From assembly GCF_014195325.1 (NCBI RefSeq), contig NZ_JACIBK010000003.1, forward strand, positions 620,001-684,000: a DNA stretch of 64,000 nt, written 5' to 3'. Below, piece after piece: positions 40,266 to 50,196 of this stretch. This DNA comes from Rhizobium sp. BK650. GTDB lineage: Bacteria; Pseudomonadota; Alphaproteobacteria; Rhizobiales; Rhizobiaceae. A program made the position numbers and the translations under genes. Below the pieces are notes generated by a model. That model did not search any database, was not told where the DNA came from, and saw only the letters and a list, made by a program, of their open reading frames with translations. Each line of letters opens with the position of its first letter. Position 1 is the stretch's first letter.

Positions 40266-41681
40266 ATGACGACGACCGACACCGAAGACCGCAATCGCAA
40301 ACGTCCGGCAGACGAAGACGTCGATATCTATAACGAAGACGGCAATGTGCGCAGCGATTTCCTGGCACGCCTTGGTGCCGCGATTGCCGACCGCGATACA
40401 CTGTTTCTTCGCCAGAACGTCGCGCGCCTGCACGAATCCGAAATAGGCGACCTCCTGGAATCGCTCCAGCCGGATCAGCGCCTGGCACTGGTGCGCCTGC
40501 TCGGCGACGATTTCGATATGACGGCGCTGACGGAAGTGGACGAGACGATCCGCAGAGAGATCGTCGACCAGCTCCCGAACGAGCAGATCGCGGCGGCCAT
40601 CGGAGAACTGGATTCGGATGACGCCGTCTACATTCTGGAAGACCTGGACCAGGAAGACCGCGAAGAGATCCTTGCGCAGCTGCCGTTCACGGAGCGGGTC
40701 CGCCTTCGCCGCGCTCTTGATTACCCCGAAAGCTCGGCCGGCCGCCGTATGCAGACGGAATTCGTCGCTGTGCCGCCATTTTGGACAGTCGGACAGACCA
40801 TCGACTACATGCGCGACGAAGAAGACCTGCCGTACTCCTTTTCGCAGATCTTCGTCATCGACCCGACCTTCAAACTGCTCGGTGCAGTCGATCTCGACCA
40901 GATCCTTCGCACCAAGCGGCAGACGAAGATCGAAGCCATTATGCGGGAAACGAACCATCCTATCCCCGCCGAGATGGACCAGGAAGAGGCCGCCCAGCTC
41001 TTCGAACAATACGACCTTCTTTCCGCAGCCGTCGTCGACGAGAACGAACGGCTGGTCGGCGTGCTCACTATCGACGACGTGGTCGACGTGATCCATGAAG
41101 AAGCGGATGAGGATATCAAACGACTCGGTGGCGTCGGCGACGAAGAGCTGTCCGACAATGTGATCTCGACGGTGCGCTCGCGCTTCCTCTGGCTTCTGAT
41201 CAATCTCGGCACAGCAATGTTGTCCGCCAGTGTCATTGGCCTCTTCGACGGCTCGATCGAGAAGATGATTGCGCTAGCGGTACTGATGCCGATCGTCGCC
41301 TCCATGGGCGGTAATGCCGGCACGCAGACGATGACCGTGACGGTACGTGCGCTCGCGACACGCGACCTCGATATCTACAATGCCGGCCGCATCATCCGAA
41401 GAGAGGCTGGCGTCGGCATTCTGAACGGCATCCTGTTTGCCATGCTGCTCGGCGCGATCGCCGGCACGTGGTTCCACAACTACCAGCTTGGGGTTGTCAT
41501 CGGCGCGGCGATGATCATCAATCTGATGGCCGCTGCTCTTGCGGGCATCCTGCTGCCGCTGTTGCTCGACAAGATGGGGGCGGACCCGGCGATCGCCTCG
41601 TCAGTCTTCGTCACGACCGTGACCGATTGCACAGGTTTCTTCGCCTTTCTTGGCATCGCGACATGGTGGTTCGGTATCTGA
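40266..41681 (+). CDS. mgtE: MgtE-family magnesium transporter
   Basis: The 471-aa product has the MgtE cytoplasmic N-domain (about residues 35-135), two CBS domains (about 150-270; one contains LLSAAVVDENERLVGVLTIDDVVD), the connecting helix and five membrane helices in the C-terminal half, with the pore-lining motif MPIVASMGGNAGTQTM. The CBS domains sense cytoplasmic Mg2+ and close the channel when it is high. The ATG at 40266 follows GAGGGCGG; an upstream in-frame start at 40251 is less likely. It lies upstream of a MerR regulator in the same direction. Confidence 0.95.
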   Translation: MTTTDTEDRNRKRPADEDVDIYNEDGNVRSDFLARLGAAIADRDTLFLRQNVARLHESEIGDLLESLQPDQRLALVRLLGDDFDMTALTEVDETIRREIVDQLPNEQIAAAIGELDSDDAVYILEDLDQEDREEILAQLPFTERVRLRRALDYPESSAGRRMQTEFVAVPPFWTVGQTIDYMRDEEDLPYSFSQIFVIDPTFKLLGAVDLDQILRTKRQTKIEAIMRETNHPIPAEMDQEEAAQLFEQYDLLSAAVVDENERLVGVLTIDDVVDVIHEEADEDIKRLGGVGDEELSDNVISTVRSRFLWLLINLGTAMLSASVIGLFDGSIEKMIALAVLMPIVASMGGNAGTQTMTVTVRALATRDLDIYNAGRIIRREAGVGILNGILFAMLLGAIAGTWFHNYQLGVVIGAAMIINLMAAALAGILLPLLLDKMGADPAIASSVFVTTVTDCTGFFAFLGIATWWFGI

Positions 41682-41694
41682 ACAGATGCCGAAA

Positions 41695-41716
41695 TTGACT
41701 ATTACGTAAAAGTCAA
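41695..41716. promoter_or_regulatory. Palindromic operator in front of the MerR gene
   Basis: TTGACTATTACGTAAAAGTCAA is a 22-bp inverted repeat with 10 of 11 positions matching (TTGACTATTAC against GTAAAAGTCAA). It overlaps a plausible -35 TTGACT and lies 30 bases before the ATG, as for MerR operators that span the promoter spacer. Confidence 0.65.
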
Positions 41717-41745
41717 TATTATGCCGGTTCGATGACGGGGATGAA

Positions 41746-42138
41746 ATGCTGTTGAACAAATACTATACCATAACGGAGCTGACGCGCGAATTCGGAGTGT
41801 CAACGCGCACGCTTCGCTTCTATGAAGATGAGGGGCTGATCCAGCCGGAGCGCCGCGGACGCACGCGTCTGTTCCGTCCCGCTGATCGGCGTCTCATTCA
41901 GGAGATCCTTCGTGGCAGGCGTATCGGCTTCACCATTGCCGAGATTCGCGAAATCATTCAGGTCTACAAGGAGCCGCCGGGCGAACTCGGCCAGCTCAAG
42001 CTTCTGATGAAGCGTGTCGACGAAAAACGCGAGGATCTGCGCCAGAAGCGCAAGGATATCGACGAGACGATCGCCGAGCTCGACAACATCGAAGAGGCCT
42101 GCCTCGGTCGTCTTGCAGAAATCGGCGTTACCACCTGA
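41746..42138 (+). CDS. MerR-family transcriptional regulator
   Basis: The 130-aa product has the MerR winged helix at residues 5-75 (YYTITELTREFGVSTRTLRFYEDEGLIQPERRG), followed by a coiled coil (KRVDEKREDLRQKRKDIDETIAELDN). The effector region is very short, only about 25 residues past the coil, and lacks the cysteine sites of metal sensors, so no inducer can be named. LiuR-like proteins of branched-chain amino-acid catabolism have this form, but no liu genes are nearby. The palindrome upstream is a likely autoregulatory site. Confidence 0.9.
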   Translation: MLLNKYYTITELTREFGVSTRTLRFYEDEGLIQPERRGRTRLFRPADRRLIQEILRGRRIGFTIAEIREIIQVYKEPPGELGQLKLLMKRVDEKREDLRQKRKDIDETIAELDNIEEACLGRLAEIGVTT

Positions 42139-42140
42139 TA

Positions 42141-43163
42141 TCATTGCGGCTGGGGCTGCGGTTCAGACTGCGGCGCCGGCTCGATCTTCGCGCTACACTC
42201 GCTGGCAAGAGCCATGATCCGCTCATCATCCGCCTTGACCTCACCTGCCTGAAACGGGGTAAACAGCTGCTGCGCTTGCAACTGATCGAGTGTGCACTGG
42301 CAGAAGCTCCGGCAAAGCGCTTCGCCCTGTTCGACCGTGCACGACGTATTGCACTGGCGCAGGTAGGTCGCGACCGGATCCGGCTTCGGCGGCGCGATGA
42401 CGAAGGTCAGGCCGTAAGCGATGGCGATCAGCACCGGCTGGTGGATGAGGTAGAAGGCGAGGCTGCGGCGTCCGAGCCATGCAAACCATGTTCCGCCTGT
42501 ACCAAATGCAGCGAGCCGATGCGGCAGGCTCGTGCGGAAGGCCAGCCGTGCAAGGCTCATGCCCAGGAAGAAGGGCGTCGCCCAGGGGAAGAGCGGCACA
42601 AAGTCATTCGACCGGTCGGGCGTCGCAGCAAAGCCGAGCCAGGCCAGATATTTCGGGTCGAGAAGGTGCGAATCGAGTACGCCCGGCATGACGAAGGTAT
42701 CGGCTATCCAGCCGACGAGCAGTGCCAGCGTGACGAGCAGCGTTACCGGCAAAGGCAGGCGCAGGAAGACCACGCCGATCAGGCTCAGAGCCGCGATGGC
42801 GTGCAGAATGCCGAAATAGATCCATTCTCCGGGCACAAGATAAAGCGTCGCGGCTGAGATCACCGCGGCGGCAGCCGCGATCATCCCGAAACGCTTCCAG
42901 AAGGATGGCCAGCGAATCTCCGGACGGCTGGCAAGCACGAGGCTGACGCCGACGATGAAGAGGAAGGTGGTGGCGATCGCCCGGGCATAGATCTTCAGCC
43001 AGCCGGTCTCGGCTGTCCCGGGCGGAAAATAACCCATGAACTCCAGGTCCCAGCTGAAATGGTAGGTGGCCATGGCAATGAGTGCTGTGCCCCGCGCCGT
43101 ATCCACGAGCCCGATACGCGGTGCTTTTTCGTAAGCCGTCGCTTGCGTTGTCAGCAATGTCAT
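42141..43163 (-). CDS. DUF1624 / HGSNAT-like membrane acyltransferase with Cys-rich tail
   Basis: The 340-aa product has about eight membrane helices and the DUF1624 N-terminus GLVDTARGTALIAMATYHFSWDLEFMGYF, with the conserved His expected for acyl transfer, and FYLIHQPVLIAIAYGL near the end of the membrane part. The last 80 residues form a soluble tail with six or more cysteines (LRQCNTSCTVEQGEALCRSFCQC). That tail is unusual for DUF1624. Its ATG directly follows the TGA of the DUF599 gene, so the two are cotranscribed. Confidence 0.85.
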   Translation of the reverse strand: MTLLTTQATAYEKAPRIGLVDTARGTALIAMATYHFSWDLEFMGYFPPGTAETGWLKIYARAIATTFLFIVGVSLVLASRPEIRWPSFWKRFGMIAAAAAVISAATLYLVPGEWIYFGILHAIAALSLIGVVFLRLPLPVTLLVTLALLVGWIADTFVMPGVLDSHLLDPKYLAWLGFAATPDRSNDFVPLFPWATPFFLGMSLARLAFRTSLPHRLAAFGTGGTWFAWLGRRSLAFYLIHQPVLIAIAYGLTFVIAPPKPDPVATYLRQCNTSCTVEQGEALCRSFCQCTLDQLQAQQLFTPFQAGEVKADDERIMALASECSAKIEPAPQSEPQPQPQ

Positions 43164-43934
43164 TCACAGTCCCCCGGACAATTCGTCACCGTCACTCGTC
43201 GGCGGCTTGTCGCGCTGAACAACGGAAAGGTGCAGATTGGGCGGCGGATTCGCATCCATGATGGCGAGCCGGGCTTCCGAAAAAAATTGCCGGCGGGTGA
43301 GGACGAAAACAACAATGGCCGTCGTACCCATAAAAACATAGGGGTTGATGAACCAGCCGAGATAGCCGATCGACAGGAAAATCGCCCTGAGGCCCTCGTT
43401 GAAATGACCGCCGGCGATGACGTTCATGCGGATGACACGCTCGGCCGCCCGCTCCGCAGCAATGATATCCTTCTCAGAGTCATGCACCATCGGAATACCG
43501 CCGAAGAGAATGGTGCAATAGTTGAAAAGGCGATAGGACCAACCGAATTTGAAGAACGCATAGCCGAAGAGAGCCGCCAGGCCACCGACCTTCATTTCAA
43601 AGGCCGCATGGCCGCTATGAAAGACGAAAGGCAAATCGGCAAAGACCGCATCCACCTTTTCGGTCGCACCGAGCAACGCAAAACAGCTGCCGATCGCGAA
43701 GATGGACGTCGATGCGAAAAAGGCGGTGCCGTTCTGCAGCCCGGCCATGATCTGGGTGTCGATCATCTTCAGATCGCGGCGCAGGGAATTATATATCCAT
43801 TCGCGACGCCGCTCCGCCATGGCGTGCGTGAGGCTCGTGCGCCCGAAGAAGGTCTGGCCGTGCAGCAGCCACGAATAGCCCATCCAGATAAAGATAAAGA
43901 AGGCAAGCGCGATATAATCCGCCGTCGTCATCAT
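43164..43934 (-). CDS. DUF599 membrane protein
   Basis: The 256-aa product matches the DUF599 family of membrane proteins: IALAFFIFIWMGYSWLLHG at the start, then ERRREWIYNSLRRDLKMIDTQIMAGLQNGTAFFASTSI, and a second half with GGHFNEGLRAIFLSIGYLGWF. About five membrane helices are expected. Function is unknown. The end of the gene abuts the start of the DUF1624 gene (TGAATG), indicating a two-gene operon. Confidence 0.87.
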   Translation of the reverse strand: MMTTADYIALAFFIFIWMGYSWLLHGQTFFGRTSLTHAMAERRREWIYNSLRRDLKMIDTQIMAGLQNGTAFFASTSIFAIGSCFALLGATEKVDAVFADLPFVFHSGHAAFEMKVGGLAALFGYAFFKFGWSYRLFNYCTILFGGIPMVHDSEKDIIAAERAAERVIRMNVIAGGHFNEGLRAIFLSIGYLGWFINPYVFMGTTAIVVFVLTRRQFFSEARLAIMDANPPPNLHLSVVQRDKPPTSDGDELSGGL

Positions 43935-44127
43935 CAGCGAGTCAGTTCCCGTATAAACGCGGCCACTCTACAGATGCGTTCGAATGCTGCAATGACCGGC
44001 AAGATGAGAATTACTGGCACGTGGCCGCACTTCGAATGTCGCACCGGTTCAAGGCGATGTCGGTCCGCCACGCGGATGCCGAACCGGGCTCGGATAGTCT
44101 GCATCGTCAAGTTTAAAAGGCGCCTTC

Positions 44128-45534
<1,407 letters not shown>

Positions 45535-45660
45535 GTTTGTGGACGTATGACGCTTTAACCCTTTGTTTTGCGCACGTCGTCATCGTAAAACCGCTGCACA
45601 CTTTTGCGCGACATGCTTTAGTCGCTTGACGCTGCCGGTCAAAAGGATTTCAACGGCAGC

Positions 45661-46098
45661 ATGGCATTGAATCTGATCAAACTCTGCGTCGGCTGCGACT
45701 CGATCGAAGACCTGCGCGAATGGGTGGCCGAGCGTTCGCTGCGGGCCATTGCTGCCGGACAGGAGCCGCATTCCGTCCACACGACACGCATGGTGCCGAA
45801 GCGCGTGGAAGAGTTGCTCGACGGCGGTTCGCTCTATTGGGTGATCAAGGGGCAGGTGCAGGCCCGGCAGAAGATTCTCGATATCCAGACATTCACGGAC
45901 GGAGAGGGCATCGGGCGCTGCCACCTAGTGCTCGGGCCGGAAGTGATCGAAACAGCGGTTCAGCCGAAACGCGCCTTCCAGGGCTGGCGTTATTATCCAG
46001 ATGACGACGTGCCGCGCGATCTCGACAGTTTCGGTGCCGGCATTGCGGAATTGCCCGCAGATCTTCGCCGCGAGCTGTCGGAACTTGGCCTACTCTGA
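45661..46098 (+). CDS. DUF1489 family protein
   Basis: The 145-aa product matches the alphaproteobacterial DUF1489 family: LIKLCVGCDSIEDLREWVAER at the start with a conserved Cys-Val-Gly-Cys, then SVHTTRMVPKRVEELLDGGSLYWVIKGQVQARQKI and a C-terminal FQGWRYYPDDDVPRDL. The function of the family is unknown. No neighbour indicates a pathway. Confidence 0.9.
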   Translation: MALNLIKLCVGCDSIEDLREWVAERSLRAIAAGQEPHSVHTTRMVPKRVEELLDGGSLYWVIKGQVQARQKILDIQTFTDGEGIGRCHLVLGPEVIETAVQPKRAFQGWRYYPDDDVPRDLDSFGAGIAELPADLRRELSELGLL

Positions 46099-46156
46099 TT
46101 GCTTGGTTTTGCGCGTTTACGAACGCAGCTTGCCCATGCGCTCCGCCTGACCTGCA

Positions 46157-46432
46157 TCAACGCAGGCGGAGCACGACCGGCGAATGGCCTTCAGGCGAGG
46201 TAATGTGCAGATGGATATGCGCTTCCGGCTGCGAGTAACGCCACGCGCGCGCGCCGTGGCACAGCAACAGATTGATGAGATCACGGGTCTTCGGCGACTT
46301 CGCCTTGGGGCGCTGCAGGCCGATTTCGGCAAGACGCAGCGCTGCCTCATGCAGCGGATGCAAGCCGGAGCGGCCCTTGTTGACCGTCCGGCGCCCCGCA
46401 GGCGCATTTGGAATATTCTCATTGATCGACAT
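46157..46432 (-). CDS. Small conserved-looking protein of unknown function
   Basis: The 91-aa product is rich in Arg, Lys and Pro in its first half (NAPAGRRTVNKGRSGLHPLHEAALRLAEIGLQ) and ends SPVVLRLR. No domain is recognised; the basic composition would suit nucleic-acid binding but that is only a guess. The ATG at 46432 is chosen because GAGG lies six bases upstream; another ATG lies three bases before it. It is convergent with DUF1489. Confidence 0.6.
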   Translation of the reverse strand: MSINENIPNAPAGRRTVNKGRSGLHPLHEAALRLAEIGLQRPKAKSPKTRDLINLLLCHGARAWRYSQPEAHIHLHITSPEGHSPVVLRLR

Positions 46433-46544
46433 CATCTTCCTCGTACGCAATACAGATCGAACTAGGATCGACTGTCGGCGGCGCGAACACCGCAGCCGAC
46501 AGGCAGGAGCGCCGCCAAATCAGTCATAGGCAGCGCCGGATATC

Positions 46545-48122
46545 TCATTGGGCAGCAGCCCAGCACTTGACGCCGGCCTTCTTAAGGGCCTTGCAGGCGT
46601 TGACAGCATCACGCTGGTCATCGAATCCGCCGAAGCGGGCGCGGTAGACCTGGTCGCCGCCATTGGCAAAAGCGACAGCGAAAGGCTTGGCGGAATTCAG
46701 TGCCTTGCCGCCCTTGGCCTTGGCGTCCTGAAGAAGATCCATCGCCGCTTCACGGCTGGAAGACACACCGATCTGAACAACCCAGCCAGACGGCTGCGGC
46801 ACTTCTCTGGCGGCAACATCCTTGGCAGGAGCCGGCTTGGTGGAAGCCGTGGTCAACTCGTCAACCGAGGTGTCACCCTGTTCCGGCGGCACGTAGGCAG
46901 ATGCCGGCTTCTGAATAGAAGCCTGTTCCTGCTGCTTGATCGCGACGGTCTTGACCTTGGTCGGGGACGGCATCGGCTGCGCAAGGAGAGGATTATTGGT
47001 CTTGGGTGCTGCGGTTTCCGCATAGGCAACCTCGGTGCCGGCAGCCTGATAGCGGCTGTCGGGAAGCGGGCCTTTGTGCGGCAAGCCGACATCGGCCGCG
47101 GCCGCGGCCGCGACCGGCGACTGATCGACTGCGACCGTCTTCTTTTCCGCCACCTGGGCGATCTTGGCAGGAGAGACCGGTGCAGGCGTTTCGATCATCT
47201 CAGGCATCGGCTTCGACTGGGCAACGTAGGTACCGCCGCTGGTGGAGGCCTTTGGCAGATAGTCGGCAAGCAGCCGACGCATCTGCGCGTCGCGGGCAGG
47301 GGTGGAGGCACCACCGAGAACCACGCCAACGATCGACTTGCCGTCGACCTGCAGGGAACTCACCAGATTGAAGCCAGCCGCGCGGGTATAACCGGTCTTG
47401 ATGCCGTCGACGCCGCGAACGGAGCCGACGAGACGGTTATGGCTGCGGATCACGCGGTTGCCGAACTTGAAGGCGCGTGTATTGAAATAACCGTAATATT
47501 GCGGGAAATGTTGACGAAGGGCGATGCCGAGACGGGCCTGATCGCGCGCCGTCGTCATCTGCGCGGTGTTCGGCAGCCCGTTGGCATTGCGATAGGTGGT
47601 GCGCGTCATGCCGAGCGCATGAGCCTTGGCGGTCATCATCTGGGCGAAGCGATCTTCGGAGCCGCCAAGCAGTTCGCCGAGCGCGGTCGCGGCATCATTG
47701 GCAGACAGCGTGACGAGACCAAGAATGCCTTGCTCGACGGTGATCGTGCCGCCTGCGCGCACACCGAGCTTGGTCGGCGCCTGGGCAGCAGCGCGTGCGG
47801 AGAAAGGCACGGGCGTGTCGAGACGAATGCGACCCTGCTCAAGGGCTTCGAAGGTCATATAGAGCGTCATCATCTTCGTCAGCGATGCCGGATATTGAAG
47901 ACGGTCGGCATTCTCGCTGTAGAGAACATTTCCCGTCCGCGCATCGACGACAATGCCGGCATATTTAGGATTTGCAGCTTCCGCTTCGGCACTGACCGAG
48001 TCGACCGCGACGATCGCGATAGCCATCGAGAGGATCGTCAGCACCTTTGCGAGGAAACTGGCAGACCGCGGCGATGATACGGAGGAAATTGACCTTGACA
48101 CTATTCCACTCTTCGCTTGCAT
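46545..48122 (-). CDS. D-alanyl-D-alanine carboxypeptidase (PBP5-like) with SPOR domain
   Basis: The 525-aa product (from the ATG at 48122) has a signal/anchor segment near residue 20-45, then a peptidase S11 domain: SxxK in YPASLTKMMTLY, SxN in LSANDAATALG and KTG in GIKTGYTRAAG. A long Pro/Ala/Lys-rich linker leads to a C-terminal SPOR domain (about 450-525, GWVQIGVSSSREAAMDLL), which binds denuded septal peptidoglycan. It therefore trims cell-wall peptides, probably at the division site. An upstream in-frame ATG at 48230 exists but the codons between look intergenic and no good ribosome site supports either. Confidence 0.88.
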   Translation of the reverse strand: MQAKSGIVSRSISSVSSPRSASFLAKVLTILSMAIAIVAVDSVSAEAEAANPKYAGIVVDARTGNVLYSENADRLQYPASLTKMMTLYMTFEALEQGRIRLDTPVPFSARAAAQAPTKLGVRAGGTITVEQGILGLVTLSANDAATALGELLGGSEDRFAQMMTAKAHALGMTRTTYRNANGLPNTAQMTTARDQARLGIALRQHFPQYYGYFNTRAFKFGNRVIRSHNRLVGSVRGVDGIKTGYTRAAGFNLVSSLQVDGKSIVGVVLGGASTPARDAQMRRLLADYLPKASTSGGTYVAQSKPMPEMIETPAPVSPAKIAQVAEKKTVAVDQSPVAAAAAADVGLPHKGPLPDSRYQAAGTEVAYAETAAPKTNNPLLAQPMPSPTKVKTVAIKQQEQASIQKPASAYVPPEQGDTSVDELTTASTKPAPAKDVAAREVPQPSGWVVQIGVSSSREAAMDLLQDAKAKGGKALNSAKPFAVAFANGGDQVYRARFGGFDDQRDAVNACKALKKAGVKCWAAAQ

Positions 48123-48241
48123 TTCGGATATTCGACGGGCTACGCACCCCCTGTCGCGCAACCGGCTGACCTGAAAAACTACAGGTTCGGCGTTACCAAT
48201 CCGTTTATGATGAATCTTTTCTTCAGACATTGGGCGGGATT

Positions 48242-48988
48242 TTAGCTAGATGTCGCAGACTGGCTCACGAGCCGGGTTTCCACAAAGGTCGTGATCGCGG
48301 CATCAATATGGTCCCAGTCAACCAAATGACGGCTTGAGAACCGGTAGAGCACACTTAAATCTTTGCCCACTTTGATATCGCGCTGGCAATCTCCGCTGCT
48401 CGCCATTTCCGCCGAAGAGGGCAGGACGCAGCGCACAACATAATCGGCCGCACCTTGACGCGGCGCGGTCAGCAGAGCCTCGCCGTTATAGCCTGCATCG
48501 GCACGCAAACGATGCAGCGTCAAGCCATGCGCAAAGGGTTCCGGCGCGCCATCCATCAGATGCGAGTAGATCGGCTCCAGCCGCCCCGACATATCGCGCG
48601 ACATCGTGCCCTGCGTGATCTGCAGGAAAATCAAGCCAGCCGATTGAGCAATATCGTCGAAACGCTGACGGGTGTCTTTGCCGTAACCCTGCATTTCCGG
48701 CCAAGTGAGGTAGAGATCGACACGCTCGGCCGCGCCGTCATGCCGTTCGCTGGGGAAGCGAATCGTGTTGGCGGGCAGGCCGACCGTATCGCGGCCGATG
48801 GTCAACGTGATCGTGGCTATGTTTTCCGTATTGCCGGCAAGCGAGATATGCCGACCGAACCAGCGGCCGGCGATGCTGATCGCAATCGTCAACAGGGCAA
48901 GGACCGCAATCGTCGCAGTGGCACGGATGAGGAAGCGGGTCGAAAGAAGGGGCTGCTCGTCAGGATGGCCCACAGCGGAATGGCTCAT
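48242..48988 (-). CDS. Single-pass membrane protein of unknown function
   Basis: The 248-aa product has one membrane helix at about residues 25-45 (IRATATIAVLALLTIAIS) and then a periplasmic part that is mixed alpha/beta with a Cys pair (YVVRCVLP and SGDCQRDI) that could form a disulfide. No domain is recognised. GAGGA lies before the ATG at 48988. It is next to the SPOR-domain carboxypeptidase on the same strand with about 120 bases between, so a shared envelope role is possible but unproven. Confidence 0.75.
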   Translation of the reverse strand: MSHSAVGHPDEQPLLSTRFLIRATATIAVLALLTIAISIAGRWFGRHISLAGNTENIATITLTIGRDTVGLPANTIRFPSERHDGAAERVDLYLTWPEMQGYGKDTRQRFDDIAQSAGLIFLQITQGTMSRDMSGRLEPIYSHLMDGAPEPFAHGLTLHRLRADAGYNGEALLTAPRQGAADYVVRCVLPSSAEMASSGDCQRDIKVGKDLSVLYRFSSRHLVDWDHIDAAITTFVETRLVSQSATSS

Positions 48989-49123
48989 CGTCGTCCTCGG
49001 ATAGCGGGCCGCCGTAAGAATAACGCGAGTCGTCGGTGCCGGTGATGAATCTCTAGGGAAGGATGGGATGGAGGGGTTAACGGGCCGTTAACTCAACTAA
49101 ACGTACGTGCCACAAAAGAAGCG

Positions 49124-49153
49124 AGCCGTCCCCGGGACAGCGGGAACGGCTCT
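49124..49153 (-). terminator. Terminator downstream of the BTLCP peptidase gene
   Basis: AGCCGTCCCC and GGGAACGGCT form a hairpin with a small internal mismatch. Read on the minus strand it is followed by CGCTTCTTTTG, suiting termination of the BTLCP peptidase transcript that ends at 49205. Confidence 0.6.
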
Positions 49154-49204
49154 GAGCACCGGTCGGGACGGGGATGCGGGGACTGACCGGGGCCGGTATG
49201 CCTG

Positions 49205-49813
49205 TTACTTGACGCTACCGACAGCGACGGCGCGGCCGTCCTGCAGCTTCGTCCAGCGGGCCGGATCGTCGGCGGACTGGCGCTTCAGGTAGGTGTATTC
49301 GGTATCCGACCACAGCAGCACTTTGTTGCGCATATTGTCGAGAATGAAGTCACCGTGATCGGTGCGGACCGTCAGCACGGCATGGCCTTCGCCATTCGGC
49401 TGCAGCACGACAGTCATCAGCGTATCTGATGGAGAGAAGCCGGCATCGATCAGCATCTTGCGCTTCAGAAGGGCGAAATCCTCACAGTCACCGGCCGTCT
49501 TCGGATAAGCCCAGCGCTCTTCGACACCGTAGATTTCCATATCGGTCATCGGCTGGATCGTCGAATTGACGGTGTAGTTGATCTTGAGAATTTCCTTCCA
49601 GCGATCCTCCGTCAGGATCGCCGGACCGGCGTCGCCGCCGGCATAGGCGCATTCGCTCGGATTGGCCTGGCAGAATTCATAGTGCCCGATCGGCGGGCTC
49701 GCATTGCCTGCAAGCGTCATGCTGGCGGGTGATGCTGCCTGTCCTGCGCCCACCATTGCCATTGTCATGCCAAGGGCCAGAAGCCCGCCTCTCAGAAGGT
49801 TTCGAATTGACAT
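49205..49813 (-). CDS. BTLCP-type transglutaminase-like cysteine peptidase
   Basis: The 202-aa product has a signal peptide (about residues 1-26, ending GAGQAA) and a papain-like transglutaminase fold of the BTLCP (DUF920) family: catalytic Cys in AGDCEDFALLKRKML, His in GEGHAVLTVRTD and Asp in FILDNM. In rhizobia these periplasmic peptidases are often linked to type I secretion and biofilm control, but no such partner is nearby. GGGGAG precedes the ATG. A terminator follows. Confidence 0.9.
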   Translation of the reverse strand: MSIRNLLRGGLLALGMTMAMVGAGQAASPASMTLAGNASPPIGHYEFCQANPSECAYAGGDAGPAILTEDRWKEILKINYTVNSTIQPMTDMEIYGVEERWAYPKTAGDCEDFALLKRKMLIDAGFSPSDTLMTVVLQPNGEGHAVLTVRTDHGDFILDNMRNKVLLWSDTEYTYLKRQSADDPARWTKLQDGRAVAVGSVK

Positions 49814-50196
49814 TATCGTCTCCCCGTTATGAGGACGACAATGGCACGGACGTTTTTATCTCACGCAAAATTACGCAATTAAATTAATGGCTTAGTTTAT
49901 TCAAATGCGCAACGAACTTGATTCAAATGAAGCTCGAATACGCCTAAAATTAAAGATGCATTCGGCTCAAATTCGATTAAAATTGAAGGAATAGGAAAAA
50001 GGCTTTCTGCCCCGAAATGCCCGGAAAACGCACGGGCCGTTAACGATCTCCGACAAGCCGAGCAAATTTCCACGATGATCGGCGGCGGAAATGGCAGCTG
50101 GCGCAAAGCCGGCTGAAGCTCATACAAGGACGGGATCGCTGTTCTGGAAACCGATTCCAGCTCATCTTCGAATTTGCGGCCGAAAAAATAATTTCG
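49814..50196. other. AT-rich intergenic region without a supported gene
   Basis: The segment from 49855 to 50000 is strongly AT-rich compared with the neighbouring genes. No frame has a recognisable product. It probably contains the promoter of the BTLCP gene; nothing else can be supported. Confidence 0.5.

Noticed and set aside
46548..48077. A 509-codon frame antisense to the SPOR-domain carboxypeptidase.
   Set aside because: The carboxypeptidase shows SxxK, SxN and KTG motifs; the antisense product is low-complexity Arg/Gly/Leu sequence.
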